64,000 nt of DNA from Strigops habroptila (taxonomy: Eukaryota > Chordata > Aves > Psittaciformes > Psittacidae). The notes below the pieces were generated by a model. It did not search any database, was not told where the DNA came from, and saw nothing but the letters and a program-made list of their open reading frames with translations. Positions 12,287 through 25,821 of this stretch are shown here, piece after piece. Positions within the stretch are counted from its first letter, which is position 1. Each line of letters opens with the position of its first letter. A program made the position numbers and the translations under genes. The stretch covers positions 101,363,725 to 101,427,724 of the forward strand of contig NC_044277.2 of assembly GCF_004027225.2 (NCBI RefSeq). Reading direction: 5' to 3'.

Positions 12287-15200
12287 GTCTCTGGTCAATT
12301 TATCTTTTGTATTTTATTATATTTTGTAACATTTTTGATATTTTTCCTCAAGTCTTATAATGAAATGTACTGTTAAAATTTGTGCACTCTGAGCTGCAAA
12401 AGTATGTGAGAAAATATACAATTGTATAGGAACGATTTCTTTTCTTTTCCATTTATAAATATTTGCTTCTGCCTAAAGATAAACCTGAAAACAATAGGAA
12501 CGAAGAGAATGCCATAGGTCCATGTGAAGTAGCGATGCTGGAGGAAAACTCCTCTAGAAACTGAATAGACCCAGACACTCCAGATCTAAGTGCAGGAGAT
12601 GAAGAAAATATTTTGTTTACTAGGAGTGTTTCCTTACCCTTTGCACGACTACTTTGCTATATACTTTGCCTGTCTTGTGTCAGAACTGTAGGCATATGCT
12701 GGCTTTTTCTTAAAATTCATGCAGTGCTCTTGAGAAAAGCTCCAGTGCCTCATCACAGGCATACAAATAGCAATGAGGTAAGGAATGCCAGGCTCCAGGA
12801 AGCAAGTCTCCACTATAATGAACTTTTTACCCTCTGGTTTTGTTTTTAGTGCTGTGGAAGAATCTGTCATGGGTTTAAAGGTTTGAGAGGATTTTGTTTA
12901 AAGACTACAGATGATAGACATTTAAGGGCTTGAGCCAGGTAATATTCAAGCAAACTGTTGCAATTGGTGAGTTCTGGGCTGCTTCATGACAGTAGTAGAG
13001 GTGAATGTTGTGTATGTTCATGATGTTTTTTTAAATACAGAGGAGAGTTAAAATTGGACCAGGATTCCTTGTCTCTTAACTTACTTGCTAGAAGAAAACA
13101 TCCACAAAGCCTGTGAAGTCCAGTCAAGATGCAGATGCAAAAAAGCAACAATAGGTGGGTTTTCTCCTTCTTTCTTACTACTCCATTAATTGGTATTAGT
13201 GTGTTTCTCAGCCACGAGCAAAGATCTGAGATTTTAAACGGCTGTTCTTCTTTCACTGAAGTTCAATGTTAAGTGCATTTTGCAGAAATTCTCATTAGGT
13301 AGTAAAACCAAGAGCAAAAAGATTCTGGCTTCTTAATTTGTCCAGGTGACAGTGTCAGCGCTTCAGAGGAGAAACAAAACTCTGGAGTCAGAAGCTAGCT
13401 GATAAATATACCTGCAAATTGAACTTTAATGAGAAAAGTGCTTTATGTCCCTAGAAGTCACCATACAGCAAGCAATGATCTCACCTTCAGTGAAAAGTTC
13501 TGTGTTTTCAAGTGAGCAGCATCCCTCTGCCTATCAGCATTAAATTGTGTGTGAGACTGCAAGTGTTCAGCATTCAATAACCTCCTGTTCTCATATGGAG
13601 AGGGCAGAAGAGACTTATGCTCACAGACCTGTCTTTGCTTAGAGAGAAGGTATTCCATCACCATAATCTTCCAGCTGACTCTTTTCTTCACCAGCCTCTG
13701 TTTATGGCTCCATAGTTCCAGAGAATACTTCGTGCCTTTTGGTCATTCCAGGGGTATGTGTTGAGAGCAGACAATTCCTCTCTAGCCCTGCATCAAACCA
13801 ATGCGTTATGTTATCAGGTTGCCATGACTTTAGGGATTAAATGGAGATATTCTTTGAAATACTCTCTTGTGCATCAGAGGTGGCTGACCAGCTGGTTTTT
13901 ACATGGTGTGGAAATCTGGAGAAAAGCAGTACAGTGTGTCAGGGAATAGGAACTGGGAAAATTCTTCATTGAGAGACTGTCTGTGTTCATGGAGAACAAA
14001 GCTGTGTGGTCTGGGAGAGACTGATGTCTTTCACTCCTGCAGCAGAGGGTAGAGTCTATCAGAGAATGAAAAATTTACAAAGTAGAGGCTTTGGTACAGG
14101 AAACTTGAGGAAAAATAAATAGACTCTTTCTTTTTGCTTGCTTAGAGTAAGTGCTTGATTTTCTTCCCCACCCTTCAACGGGCTTTCCTGTCCCTGAAGA
14201 TGGTTAATCAGGACCAGATCTCAATGTGCTGTTCAGTCCATACCAGCTCCAGGCCCTGAGCTGGATACACAAGCTGGAGCCAAGTAGATTGTTGTTGGCT
14301 GCAGGGCTCAGGTGAGTGTAATGCAAATAGCTCCAAGACAACTGTGCCAAAGCCAACAGCTGTCTCTGATCACCTTTTCCCAGCTATGGGTCTTAGAAAA
14401 CCACATATTATTCACGAGCAGGAAAGTTGCCCTTCCTAGCTTTTGCTGAGACAGAGCACAGAAATGTCACTGTGAAAATCTGCAGACAGAATTTTTTTTG
14501 TGAGTGGGTTTTATTTTCCACTTCTGAGCATGGAGTTGAAAACTTAGTAGCTGCTGAGTTGAAAAATCTGATTTGTCAGGAAAGTTTCCATGAGTTCATG
14601 TTGGTATAGTAGCGCAGGGACGCTATCAAGTGTCCATGTGGCTTTCGTTGTGGAAATTTCAGCTAGGGTAATTACTGAATAACTTATTTTATCAGTAGAG
14701 GGCATTTTGGGAATCTCATGGCATATCACCTCTTTGTTCCTGGCAGATGTCCCTGCCTTAAAAAGACATTAAGTGATAAGAAGCAGAGAGGGACATAAAT
14801 TCTGCAAAGTAGAACAGCAGGGACTTCAGCTAGGTGGATGTGATCAGTACATGGAATCCAACTATCTTTGGACCCATTAGGCTTAATTTTAATACAGTAA
14901 ACCTGGAAAAGAGAATGGACAAGAGTAGAGATTCCGTCAGGAGACTGAAAAACATAGTAGGGGTCCTCTCATCTGAAACAGAAACTGAGCCCAAGACATG
15001 CAGACAGAGGTAATTTTTGTTGATGGGTTGTACAGTACACATGGTGTAAGTACGAGAAAATAAAGTCCTAATTGGGATATTCGCGCAAGAACAGGGTAGA
15101 ATCTGGAGATTGGATTATATTAACTCTTACACCTGACATGTCTTTCAGTAAAGGCTATTTACAATTGCAAGACTACAGAGAGAGCACCACCAGTATAGGT

Positions 15201-17577
15201 TTTTAAAAGGTCTAGTATTTAAATTAGTCCAGTGGGAATGGGTTTCTTCTATAACCTCAATTTAGAACTGAATCCGTATTCAAGTCACCCTCACAATGCA
15301 AAGTTTCTCAGACAACAGGGTTTTATTAAGCTGAATGGAAACTTAATTACTTTTAATTATTTATAAATTTGTTACTCAGAACTTGAAACTGAAAGAAAAT
15401 TGAGGCATGGAATGGGCATATACTGCTCAAACTTGAGGAATATCTATTTACATTTGTACCTGCTGAGAAACAAAACTAGGAACCCAAGACTTCAAACAAC
15501 TGCAGAAAGACACTTCCTAGGACCTGAATTAACATGTTTTAAGTTCATTCAGGCAGCCCTGACATTGCAAATATAACCTAAGGTGACCATGAGAGAGAAA
15601 GCAAATAATTAAATATTTAAAACTATCTCCTCACTTTTTTAGTTTACTAAGATAATACTATCAGGAAAGTAGTATAGAAAAGCATTGGGTTTGGCTTTGT
15701 CATCCTGTTTGACCAAGCTAAGAGCATTTAAAAAAAAGAGGTTCTTTTCTCTTGGATGCATTTTCATTTTGTATTTTGAGGTAGTTCTGCCTGTACTTTT
15801 CCTATAAAGAAACCATAATATGAACACTGAAAGCATTTTGAATTCTCCTTTTTTTATATTTATATAATAAACCAGAAATTGGAAAAAGGAACCTTTTGAA
15901 CAGAGAAGACAGAGAAAAGAGATGACTGGAATGTGACATTAATATAAAGTGTTGAATAAAGCGTTCCTTACTCCATTCTATGCTTTGGGGTGGTATCTGT
16001 CATTTGTGCTCTTTTCAGTCTGAGTTTATGGGTTTCAACAAAAAGTCCCAACATTTCCAAGACCTGACTGTGCGTCTGCTCCCAGTTCTTCCCAGTCATG
16101 GTCCAGCTGCAGACAACAGGCTTCCTGGGCTCTCACTGTTTCTGTCCACTGTAATTAATTCTCAAGAACTACCTGGGAATCTTTTGTTGTTGTCCAGGAC
16201 TGAGCAGTCTCTCCTCCAGGAAATTTGGCCTGGCCAGGAGAGCTTCACAGAAGCAAGCAATAACTGCTCTAGTCCAAGTTCAGAGAATCTTGGTTTATTA
16301 ATTTAATTTTTATATTACCTTTAGCAGTTGGCTCTTCACTGCTCATCTGTGTAAATTTCTATAATGGTAAAGAATGGTTAGGGTCTGTCTCCTTTCTTTC
16401 TTGCAGACCAGTTTTCTTCATTATTCATTTATTTTCAATTTTCTTTTCTATTATAGGTAAGTTATATGAAGATTGTCTTGTCTGGTCTCATCTAATAAGA
16501 GGCTGAACTTTTGGAGGACCTGTTAATACGGATTTCAGTGGCTGGAGGTGAAGTGTATGTGAATTCCCTACTGTTTATTTAGCTTTTTTTGTTTTGTAAG
16601 GCAAGGAACAAATAGGCTATGAAATCTCCCAGACAATTTGAAGCAAGGATGTACATGTACTGCAGACACCATAAGGGTACCAGATTATGTCTCGTGTCTG
16701 GAGCAGAGCTGGTTCTCAATCAAGAACAAACTTTTTGTGGAGCACACCAGGGCACTCTCATGGTAGTATGCACAGGGATCTTGACTCTTGGAGATCAGTG
16801 ATTACACTAGGCATAGTAGAGTGGCTTCCACACAAGACACAAAGGGGAGAACAGCCACCAAAAGTCTGAAAGAGAACTAAGTAATAAGCAAAGGCTGATG
16901 CCAGACATATCTGTCTAAATACATTTCTGAAGACGTTGTGCTTTGTGAGAATTGTTGACATTTGAGTGGCAGTTACATTATAAATCAGGGCAAACTCAGT
17001 TTTCAGAGGAGGGATGGCAGGGATGAAGGACTGTTGTCGGAGACTCTGTCATACCTAACAGCCTAGGACAGGAATTCTGGGGTTGATTTCCTGCTCTGAA
17101 TGAAGCACAGTGGGAACAATGAAAATGATCCACAAGCTAATGGGCAGAAAATTAGCAAAAATAAACAGGAAAGACAAAGTAGACTTACGCTGGGTTAAAA
17201 TTATCATGTAACCACGAGTCTTTCTATGTCCTAGGTACATGTGCAGAAGGATGGTGCGTGGAGGGGGGAGGGAGGCTTCATAATGGAGGGTGGGTGAATT
17301 GATGGTCATATTTACCATTTTTGAGACTTCAGAAAGAATCCTTGTCCATATGTAGTGGAACAATGCGTGTGTTTAAAACTAGAATAGCTCCAAGAATTAC
17401 CCATAAAAAGATTTTGACTATCACAAGTCAAATCTTTATGGGAACAGAAAACATTTTTTCACAGTAATGTGGCCAAATATTGGAACTTTCTTGCAAGTTT
17501 TCAGAGTTTGACTGGACAAAGCCATGGGCAACCTACCTTACATAACTCCAAAATTGTTCCTGTTCTGAGCACCCAGC
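12287..17577. other. non-coding interval
   Basis: AT-rich DNA with no convincing exon, RNA gene or transposon. Frames are short and patternless. Confidence 0.5.
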
Positions 17578-17697
17578 TTTGGGGGGGTTTTGGGTTGGGT
17601 TTTTTTTTTCGGTTGGGTTGGGTTTTGGGTTTTTTTTGGTTGATTGGGTGGTTGGGTTTTTTTGTTTGTTTGTTTTGTGTTTGTTTTGTTTTGTTTT
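17578..17697 (+). repeat. G/T-only tract with repeated GGG runs
   Basis: About 120 bases made almost only of G and T, with many TTGGG steps in the first half and TTTG/TTTTG steps in the second. Several GGG runs lie within short T loops, so the + strand could fold into a G-quadruplex. The complementary strand is an A/C tract. Confidence 0.85.
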
Positions 17698-20004
17698 CTC
17701 CAGGCTCTCATGAAGCCTTTTTAAACCAGAACAGCATTTTTTAATTTTTTTTCTTCCTAAATAGCTGGTGATCTGTTCTGCAATTTGCATAAAAATACCA
17801 GAAGTGTCAAGGGATTTGGGTATGTTTTTAATGGTGATCTTGAGGCCTATGTGTAGCAGTTCATATCCTAACACTGCCTTATGCTGCCTAGAAGCCTTCC
17901 CTTTAGATAAGGGTTACCTTTGCACTTGCTATTGGACACAGGAGATCTGGGTTAAGCTGTTGGCTTAGCCAGTGGCTTTAAGATCTTTTCCTTTAATATT
18001 CTGGATAAATCACAGGAAGTTTTCTAAATGGATCCTAAAAATCACTCAGAGACTTCATAAAATACCACCTTCTATCCCTTCATCTGCAGCTACAGACGAT
18101 AATAATTTTCCATGTTGCAGGAGGAATTGTGAGAATTCATGCACCTGTGTTTGCATGTCATGCAGTTTGTGGTGATAAGTGGCTTTATAAGAGTATGGAT
18201 AATTCAATTAAATCTATTCCATTTTGAGTGCAATGTTACATACTCCATAAACTCAGCCATGTGGAGGTGCCAGCATTTAAAATACATGTTCACTTCAGAA
18301 ATACATCCAGTATTAAAAGTTGCTTTAAAGCTTGCGCAGAAATTCTGTACACACAGTATATGGAAGGAATTGACATGCTTTCTAACTTCCATCAAGAGGT
18401 CATCTCTCAGAAGAAACAGAAATATCATTGGCATGGCACCAGAACTCACTCAGAAAAACTTAGTTCTAGTTTAGCAGTCAGACAGGAAAAGATGTGTTTG
18501 TTCATTATCAGCCCTGCTTCAAAGCAGAGAAAAACTTGGAACCCTCAGTTTTGAGAACAAGTCACTCCAGAACAAGCTCCCGTCACTGGAAGCTTTTAAA
18601 TCATGCATGGAGAAGGAGAGGAACATGATGCCATTTGCTGGAGTAGGCTGAGGTAGACCTTTGAAATACTGATTTCAGCAAAGGGGGTGTATAAAGACAT
18701 GACAGGAATTAAAAACTCCAGATAGGTCCAAACAGTCAGCTTGAAAGATCTGCTTCATTCTGACCATGTCTGTCCGGTGGCACATTGTGAGCACTGCTGT
18801 TCCAACTGTGACTTGATGGGAAGCAGCAGAAATGCATTTTGTTCCATCTAAAGCCATGACAGTGTGGGCCTGGAGCAGCTAAAGGGCATCAGTGGTTGGA
18901 GCCCAGTGACTGTCAGGTCAGTTGTGCTGTAACTCTTTGGGAATGATTGCAGCCAAGTTGACAAAGCTTTTCCCGACCAACACAGGACAGTGAGAGTTGT
19001 TGTAGTCCCCAGCTGATCAGAAAACCTTCAGATCCTGCAGCTTGGCTTGCAGCCGAAGTGACACTTGGGTCCTCAAGGAGAAAGGCCTCAACAAATACAA
19101 ACTAATCACATTAAGGACCTTTACAGAAATGTCAGAATTCACATGGAATTGTGGCAGGAGTACAGACAACTGATTAATGGCAGGGCCAAAGTCAGTCAAG
19201 GAAACCAAATGTCATTGTTGCTGTTTAACCTGGGAAACAAGTCTCTAATCTTCATGCTGGAGTCAGATGGCAGCTGTAACTGGTAGGGTAAAACAAACCA
19301 CTGCAGCAGCATTCGCAGAAAGTCTGGTCCTGCTCAGTGGCTCATGGGAAGGAAGGAGTAGGAACGCCTGGATCGTGCAGCCATTCTTGCTGATCAGAAG
19401 AGACAGATTAAATAGTGTTATGGGTTTCAGTTCAGACCTCTCTATCAGTCGTGCTCATTCAATGGATGTGAGGCCAGGCCTGGGAACTATGCACTGGAAA
19501 TCTATAATCACTCCAGGTGAGGTGGTCTGCCAGTAAAAATTTGTCCATTTCTTAGAACACCAATGACAGATCTAGCTGAAACTTGGTTGATCAGAAAGAG
19601 AAGATCATGCTAATGTACATTAAAACTTATATATAAGTTCTTTCTGTTTAACATATTCTCTGTGCCAAGCAGAAAAGTCAGACATGAAGGAAACCTAGCA
19701 CTGCAGCAAGGATGCCAGCATTCAGAGGGTTGTTAAGGAATGTCTCTTTTCTTCCTTTCACATGCAGCAGTTCGCTAAACACCAGTACTAGAGATGGAGT
19801 GTGGGGTGTGATGAGATTCATTAGCTTCATCCCCATCTGTAGCCTTGCTGTCAGCACAGGATCACCCTTTTCAGCAGCATCACAGTCTGCCAGATATCCT
19901 TGTTGGAGGAGTATGGAATGAACTTGAAATACTGTAATACTGTGGCTTGCAGCAAAAAAAAAAGAGGAGAGTTCTCACTGAAATTGAGACGTAGAGATAT
20001 GGGA
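17698..20004. other. non-coding interval
   Basis: No gene recognised. The stretch near 18555-18650 vaguely resembles a very old CR1 3' region but is too diverged to call. Confidence 0.45.
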
Positions 20005-20284
20005 GTCAAACTCCTCTCAGCACTGGCAATGGAGATAACAAAGGGCAACAAGCATAGACTGCATCTTGAGCATTTTGGGCTGGATACTGAGTATGACGTT
20101 TCCATTATCAGGGAAGGGTAGTAGTGGAATAGGTTGCCCAGAGAAGTTGTCAGATATCCACCCTTGACTCATCACCCAAGACTCGCCTAGATAAAATCAC
20201 ATCTAACTTGATCTAGTGTTTGTAATAGTCCTGCTTCAAGCATGAGGTTAGACTAGAGGCAGATGGAGGTTTCGTCCAACCAAG
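20005..20284 (+). repeat. CR1 LINE 3' fragment, + strand
   Basis: CR1 landmarks are seen in order: 'gggcaacaagcatagactg' near 20043, 'aggttgcccagagaagttgt' near 20130, then a degenerate 'gttagactagaggcagatgg' and 'tttcgtccaacc' at the end. The copy is old. It ends about 80 bases before an oppositely oriented CR1. Confidence 0.75.
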
Positions 20285-20361
20285 GAGGAGAGACTTAAGG
20301 CAACAGATGATCATGAAATTTTATAATTTTCTCTGACCATAGTTACGTCTTCACTCTACAA

Positions 20362-21061
20362 TTATAGAATCAGAGAATCATAAATCATAGAATGGTTTGG
20401 GTTGGAAGGGATCTTAAAGACCATCCATTTCCGATCCCCTGCCATGGGCAGGGACACCTTCCACTAGACCAGGCTGCTCAAAACCCCATCCAGCCTGCCC
20501 TTGAACACTGCCAGGAATGGGGCAGCCACATATTCTCTGAGCAACCTGTGCCGGTGTCTCATCACCCTCACAGGAAAGAACTTCTTCCCAATATCTAGTC
20601 TAAATCTCCCCTCTGCCAGTTTAAATCCATCCCCCCTTGTCCTATGACTACTTGCCCTTGTAAAAAGTCGTTCTCCAGCTTTCTTGTAGTCCTGTTTAGG
20701 TATTAGAAGGCTGCTCTATGGTCTCCGCGAAGCCTTCTCTTCTCCAGGCTGAACAAGCCCAGCTCTCTCAGCCTGTCTCCACAGCAGAGGTGCTCCAGCC
20801 TTCAGAGCATCTCTGTGGCCTCCTCTCAACTTGCTCCAACAGCTCCATGTCCCTCTTATATCAGGGGCCCAGAGCTGGATGCAGAACTGCAGTTGGGGGT
20901 CTCATGAGAGGAGAGTAGAGGGAGAGAATCCCCTCCCTTGACCTGCTGGTCACGCTGCTGGTGATGCAGCCCAGGACACTGTTGGTTTCTGGGCTGTGAG
21001 CACACACTGCCGGGTCATGGTGAGCTTCTCGTCAACCAACATCCCCAAGTCCTTCTTCGGA
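20362..21061 (-). repeat. CR1 LINE fragment, minus strand
   Basis: It starts with the diagnostic reversed CR1 tail 'catagaatggtttgggttgg', continues through 'gggacaccttccactagacc' and 'caacctgtgccggtgtctca', and reaches 'gctggatgcagaactgcag' and 'aacatccccaagtccttctt' upstream in the element. At about 700 bp it is one of the two longest CR1 pieces here. Confidence 0.92.
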
Positions 21062-23816
21062 CACTAAGATAACAGCCTACATAGCTGTTGCTAGGACTAT
21101 TTTTTTATCTTCAGTACACATTAACATATCTCCCTAGTCATTAATTATTGGTGAGGGATGTTATTTTTTGCTGGAGAAAGGGTATATGTGTTCTTCAGTT
21201 AGTGTGATTTTGGACAAGAAAAATCAGCTGCAAATGTGTTCATTTATCTTGCTGGCTAGCACTTCTGTTGTTTTTCCCTCCACACAGCTTGCATAGAGGT
21301 GTGAGTCTTGTTGAAGAGAATACATAACACATCATCTTTGTTCATATTCCTTTCTTATAACTACCCTAAGGACTTAAAAATGCATTCAAGTTTCCAAGGC
21401 TTAATATGTTATCAAACCTGTTGAGTTGTTTGTGCATTTGTTCTTATCCCAGGGCAAATGGCAGGCAATATATAAATTATTCCAGATTCCCTCTGTTGTC
21501 AGCTGTGCACCTAAATAAATTACATCCTACTTCCCATGGGCTGTAAGCATGCACCATTACAACACAGCTAAAATGGGCAAGGTTGTAGATATCTACAGAT
21601 GAACACATTACCTGGTGCTTTATTTGTCAAGGCAAAGAAATGGGAACAAGTCACCTTTTATGTTTTACAAGTCTGGTTAGGGTAAGATGAAAAAATACCC
21701 AGAAAGCACCTATTCCTTCCCATTATCTACACAGAAAATATAGGCAAAAGCTCAATGTGGCACTATGGTCATCATTTGGTATCTGGCCTTGTGAATCCCA
21801 CTCGCTGTCACTTTTTAAGTCATCTCTATTGTGTGTCTGACATCTAAGCTTGGGAAGAAAGAGGAGAAAAAGAGGTAACACATCTACTGCACACTGCTTA
21901 TACTAAAAGTTAGTACCCCAGCAAGGGCTGGGTAGACAGTCTGAATGGTTTCATTATCAAGTTAGCATTCCAAGTTTGGTTTATGGTATAATCAACAAAT
22001 ATTTCAGGGTGCTGAGTTGGTACAACATGACATTCTGATTGAATGGCACTGTGCAGTACTCGTAGCACACATCTCACAAATGAAGAACAAGTTAGATGTC
22101 AGAACTCAGAAGTGTCTGTCAGTAAAGAATCACTATTATTTATAGGATATTTGTAGAGTTTTCAGGAACTCGTGTTGATCCTGATGCTGATGAATATTTC
22201 CTGCCTTTTTCTGGGTATAGATAAATCGATGTCTGACAATAAAGAAAGATGAAGACAAGACAACAGTGCCCAGACTTGTCCTTTTGATGTGTATTACAGA
22301 AGATCATTTTCTTTTCCATCCCCAGGCTTGCACTCTAGAACCAAATCTCAGGTGCATCGGCCATGTACCCCAGCTCTATCAATCTGAAGTGGGGACATGG
22401 AGAGGATATTTGGCTCAGTTCCTTCAGCCTTTCTCAAAAGTGTATCCCATGAATGCAGTCCAAGCAAAGAACGACCCTTTCTAGAGCAGCATGGAGTGCA
22501 GGCTGTCTTCCCTGATGGGAACAGACAGTACCTGGTCTAGTAGTGCTGGTTTCTTGGCAGGGTTGTAACAAGAAATAATTTCACATCATGGGCAGAAAAT
22601 GTATTTTGGGCTCTCTTCTCCACTCTTCTGCTCCAGGAAAGATCATTGTCAATTCAGTGTCCCATTAAACTGTTTCTTTGGTAATAAATGTTGACAGTTA
22701 AATTTTAACACCCAAAATATATTGTCTTCTCTCTGGTATCTAGTTGAGGGACCTTCTTACTTAGTCCATCCTATTGCCTGTTGTCCACAAACCTTGGAAA
22801 AAGCTGAAATTTATGTCAGTTCTTCAAAACTTGTTCCTATGCCTGCCCTAGTACCATTAGCAAAGTGAAATCTTCAAAAGGATCTTGCTGATCATTCTGC
22901 CAGTGAGCAGAGAAATCTCCCAATGCCTTCTAGCAGGCAACTTTTTTTTTTTTCCAGTCCAGTTCTAGTTATTTTTGCCAAGTGAAGCTGATTTAAATAT
23001 TGGCCATGGTGACAGTTGTGTACATAGGGAAATAGAAGCTGTGATGAGGCCTTGTTTGAAGCATGGAGTGCCTGGGACTGGGAGACCTAGTTTGCACTGA
23101 AGTCTGTGGCAACTTTTCCTTGTGAGATAAATTGGAATTTGATTGACCTTAAGCTGAACAGTCTGAGTTACTGACCTGAAATATCTCTATAGTCTTTCTC
23201 TTAGGGAAGATGCCAGGTAATAAATTATTTCTTGCTTCTGTAACTAGCCCCTACAAGAAACTGGTGAAGTAATGCATTGTAGCTGTGAAATAGGAGGGGC
23301 TAATTGGGCAGTCCAATGCCAAAGAAAAAGATTAAATCATTTGCTGTGCTCATGGGAACAAAGCAATTTAGGTTAGTAGTCGGGCGTATTTGCAGAGAGC
23401 ATATTTGAAATTTGTAAACAGAATTATTCCCTGAGGAAATGCAATTCTCATAGTTCTTTTCCCTATGCAAGGAACCAAAATGCACAGCAGCTACACAACA
23501 CATCCTGAAGTTGAATCCCTGTGTTCAAACCTATGTAATAAATTCTTGTAAAGAAGGTACAGACCAAGAATCACTCACAGATGTGATTTGACAAATACGT
23601 TCTTCCTCTGGACTGTTGTGCAAAGCAAACATGGTAGGAATATTGAGATAAGACAAGGCTTATTTAAAACCAGGAGCAAATATTTGCTGAACATCTCTTG
23701 AATATTCATAGTTTAAATGTCTGAAAATAGAAAGGATTCATAGTCAGTCTGCTTTGCTGTTAAAGATTCTTTTTATTAACAAATCTACTGTATCTATCTA
23801 ATGTATCTGTCTACTG
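21062..23816. other. non-coding interval
   Basis: Nothing coding is recognised. Homopolymer T near 22941 and AT-rich unique sequence. Confidence 0.5.
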
Positions 23817-23895
23817 CCCATGGTAGTGGTTGGAACTAGATGATCTTTAAGGTCCCTTCCAACTCAAACCATTCTATAATTCATTCTATGATTTT
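23817..23895 (+). repeat. CR1 LINE 3' tail, + strand
   Basis: A short 3' end only: 'ggttggaactagatgatct', 'ggtcccttccaactcaaacc', then two degenerate 'attctatgatt' octamer-type tail repeats. Well preserved although short, a classic dead-on-arrival CR1 insertion. Confidence 0.9.
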
Positions 23896-25816
23896 TGGTA
23901 TTACTTAAAATAGCTTGATTTACATTAAAGACAGTCACATCCACAGCTATATGCACCCCGATATAAAATAGTTCTAACCTTTGGCTTATGCATCACTCCT
24001 ACAAGGGAATAAAGGTTTTCTCAGCATAGCAGTCTCAACTTTTTTGCTATTCCTGCAGCACTTCACAATTTAGGCTTGTCAACTATTGATACTCAGGCAG
24101 AAAGATACTACTGTTGTGGGTGGGTGTGGAATTTGAGCCAGCTGTCTCCCACACCCACTTTTTAAGATGATGAACAGGGAAGAAAACAACCCCGAGAGGG
24201 ATGGAGAACCTACAGATCCGTACAATCACTCCTGCTCGGCACAAGTTGGAGCATGCGAGGCAGACCGTTTCTGCAGCTCTGCATCTGGTGAATGAGTACA
24301 CGGGGTGCTGGGCTGCATTGATATGGGGGCCTTGTTGTAAGCCTTGTTTTCAGATGTCAGTACTGGATTATGGAAGATAATTATAAGTTTGCAATTTGAT
24401 AAACATAAGATCCGCCAGATTTAAACGCCAGATTATATCCTTTCACATTATAGGCCACTGGGTGCTCACACAGCATTTAGATGACCAGGAACTGTAACTT
24501 CTCTTTGATGAGATTTTTTCGTATGACCTCTTGTGCATTTTTGTTATGGGTGAGTAAATGCCTTTGGGTTCTTTGGTAGATCCCAGTACCCTGATATCAC
24601 ACCACATACCTCTCTGCACTAGTGCCATCCCAGATACTGTCACCCTCCTGAATACCTATTACCGTCTTCATCCTGGATCTCATGGTGTCACAGAAGTTTT
24701 GTTAACCTGTCAATAGAAAGTTCAGTGAGGAGACAGTGATGGATTGTGTATGTAAATTACCTCTTGACTGCAGGAAACAAGCAATTTATGGTACATTTAC
24801 ATATCTATTTGCAGAACTCTGGTTTGTGCTGCAGCTTTGCTAATGCTCACATATGGGACCAAATCTTATCAGAACCCTTCTCATTTGTTAACTAACACCA
24901 GCAAATAAATTAGATTGAGAAAGGACCTACAGAAGAGACTATAATGATAAGGCTAATAGGATCCTAAGAAGGTTTGATCAAGGAATTCCTGGCAATTCCC
25001 TCTCTCTCCCCCCTCTCCCCCCCTCCCGCAAAGCTGTCAGCTTTTAACGGAAATGAGCATAGCATTTCAACAGAGTTGTTATGTCTGGTCAAGGAAGGGT
25101 ATGCAATAAAGGAGCAGTAGTTCACTGTTTATTCCAGGAGTTTTAGGACTACAATTCAAATCTGTCTCCTAACAGATTTTGACCACGGACTTGCACTCAG
25201 ACTCCTGTATTACTGTGAGGTGCTGGTGTCGAGTGCGAGATTTAGTCTTTAATGAGTCAGTACCATCTAAGAGCACTTTAATAGAGGTTTTTTCCTCCAG
25301 TCCATTCACTGTCCTCTAGACACTCTCTGCTTCAGCTTCCTATTTATTTTCAACCACCCAGTTTTCATGTTAGATGAATAAAATAATAAAACAATTATCA
25401 GAAACAAAAGAACAGCTGTACCATTGCCCGGAAGAGAGCACTGTGTGGGGATGTATGTGCCTTAACAGGCTTACAGTACTAGAGAAATGACAACTCTTCT
25501 CCCAGTCAGTCACAGATCTTAGAAATATGAAGACTCAATACACAAAAAACATCTTAGTTTCATACACAGACGCCCAATATAAGAAAGCTCTCTGGGAGGA
25601 AGCAGAATCAGACTGCCACAGGCAGCTGCATATGAGCTAGCTGCCTTTGTTAATATTATCACTCTAGGACCCCGTCAGTACCCTGGGGGGAAATTTGTCG
25701 GGAGATATGCTGCAATACTACATCAATAATGGTCAGGTTTCATTAGCAGTCACTCTGGCCTGTCCAACAAGGCCAAAAATTGTCAGCCCTGTAAATTGCA
25801 TACCATTCCTGCCTTT
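23896..25816. other. non-coding interval upstream of the provirus
   Basis: Unique AT-rich sequence with one polypyrimidine tract. Its last bases form the target site used by the provirus. Confidence 0.55.
24996..25027 (+). repeat. polypyrimidine (CT) tract
   Basis: Thirty-two consecutive C or T bases with long C runs. This mirror-like purine/pyrimidine strand asymmetry is of the kind that can form triplex DNA. Confidence 0.85.
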
Positions 25817-25821
25817 GTGAG
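25817..25821 (+). repeat. 5-bp target-site duplication, left copy
   Basis: GTGAG immediately before the TG of the 5' LTR. The same five bases follow the CA of the 3' LTR. A 5-bp duplication is usual for ERVL-type (class III) elements. Confidence 0.93.

Noticed and set aside
18555..18660. Possible very old CR1 3' region
   Set aside because: Only one or two short words match, which is too weak to call.
20392..20598. Plus-strand frame beginning MVWVGRDLKDH, with similar frames at 49200 and 63025
   Set aside because: These similar frames come from the reversed 3' ends of CR1 copies and are not genes.
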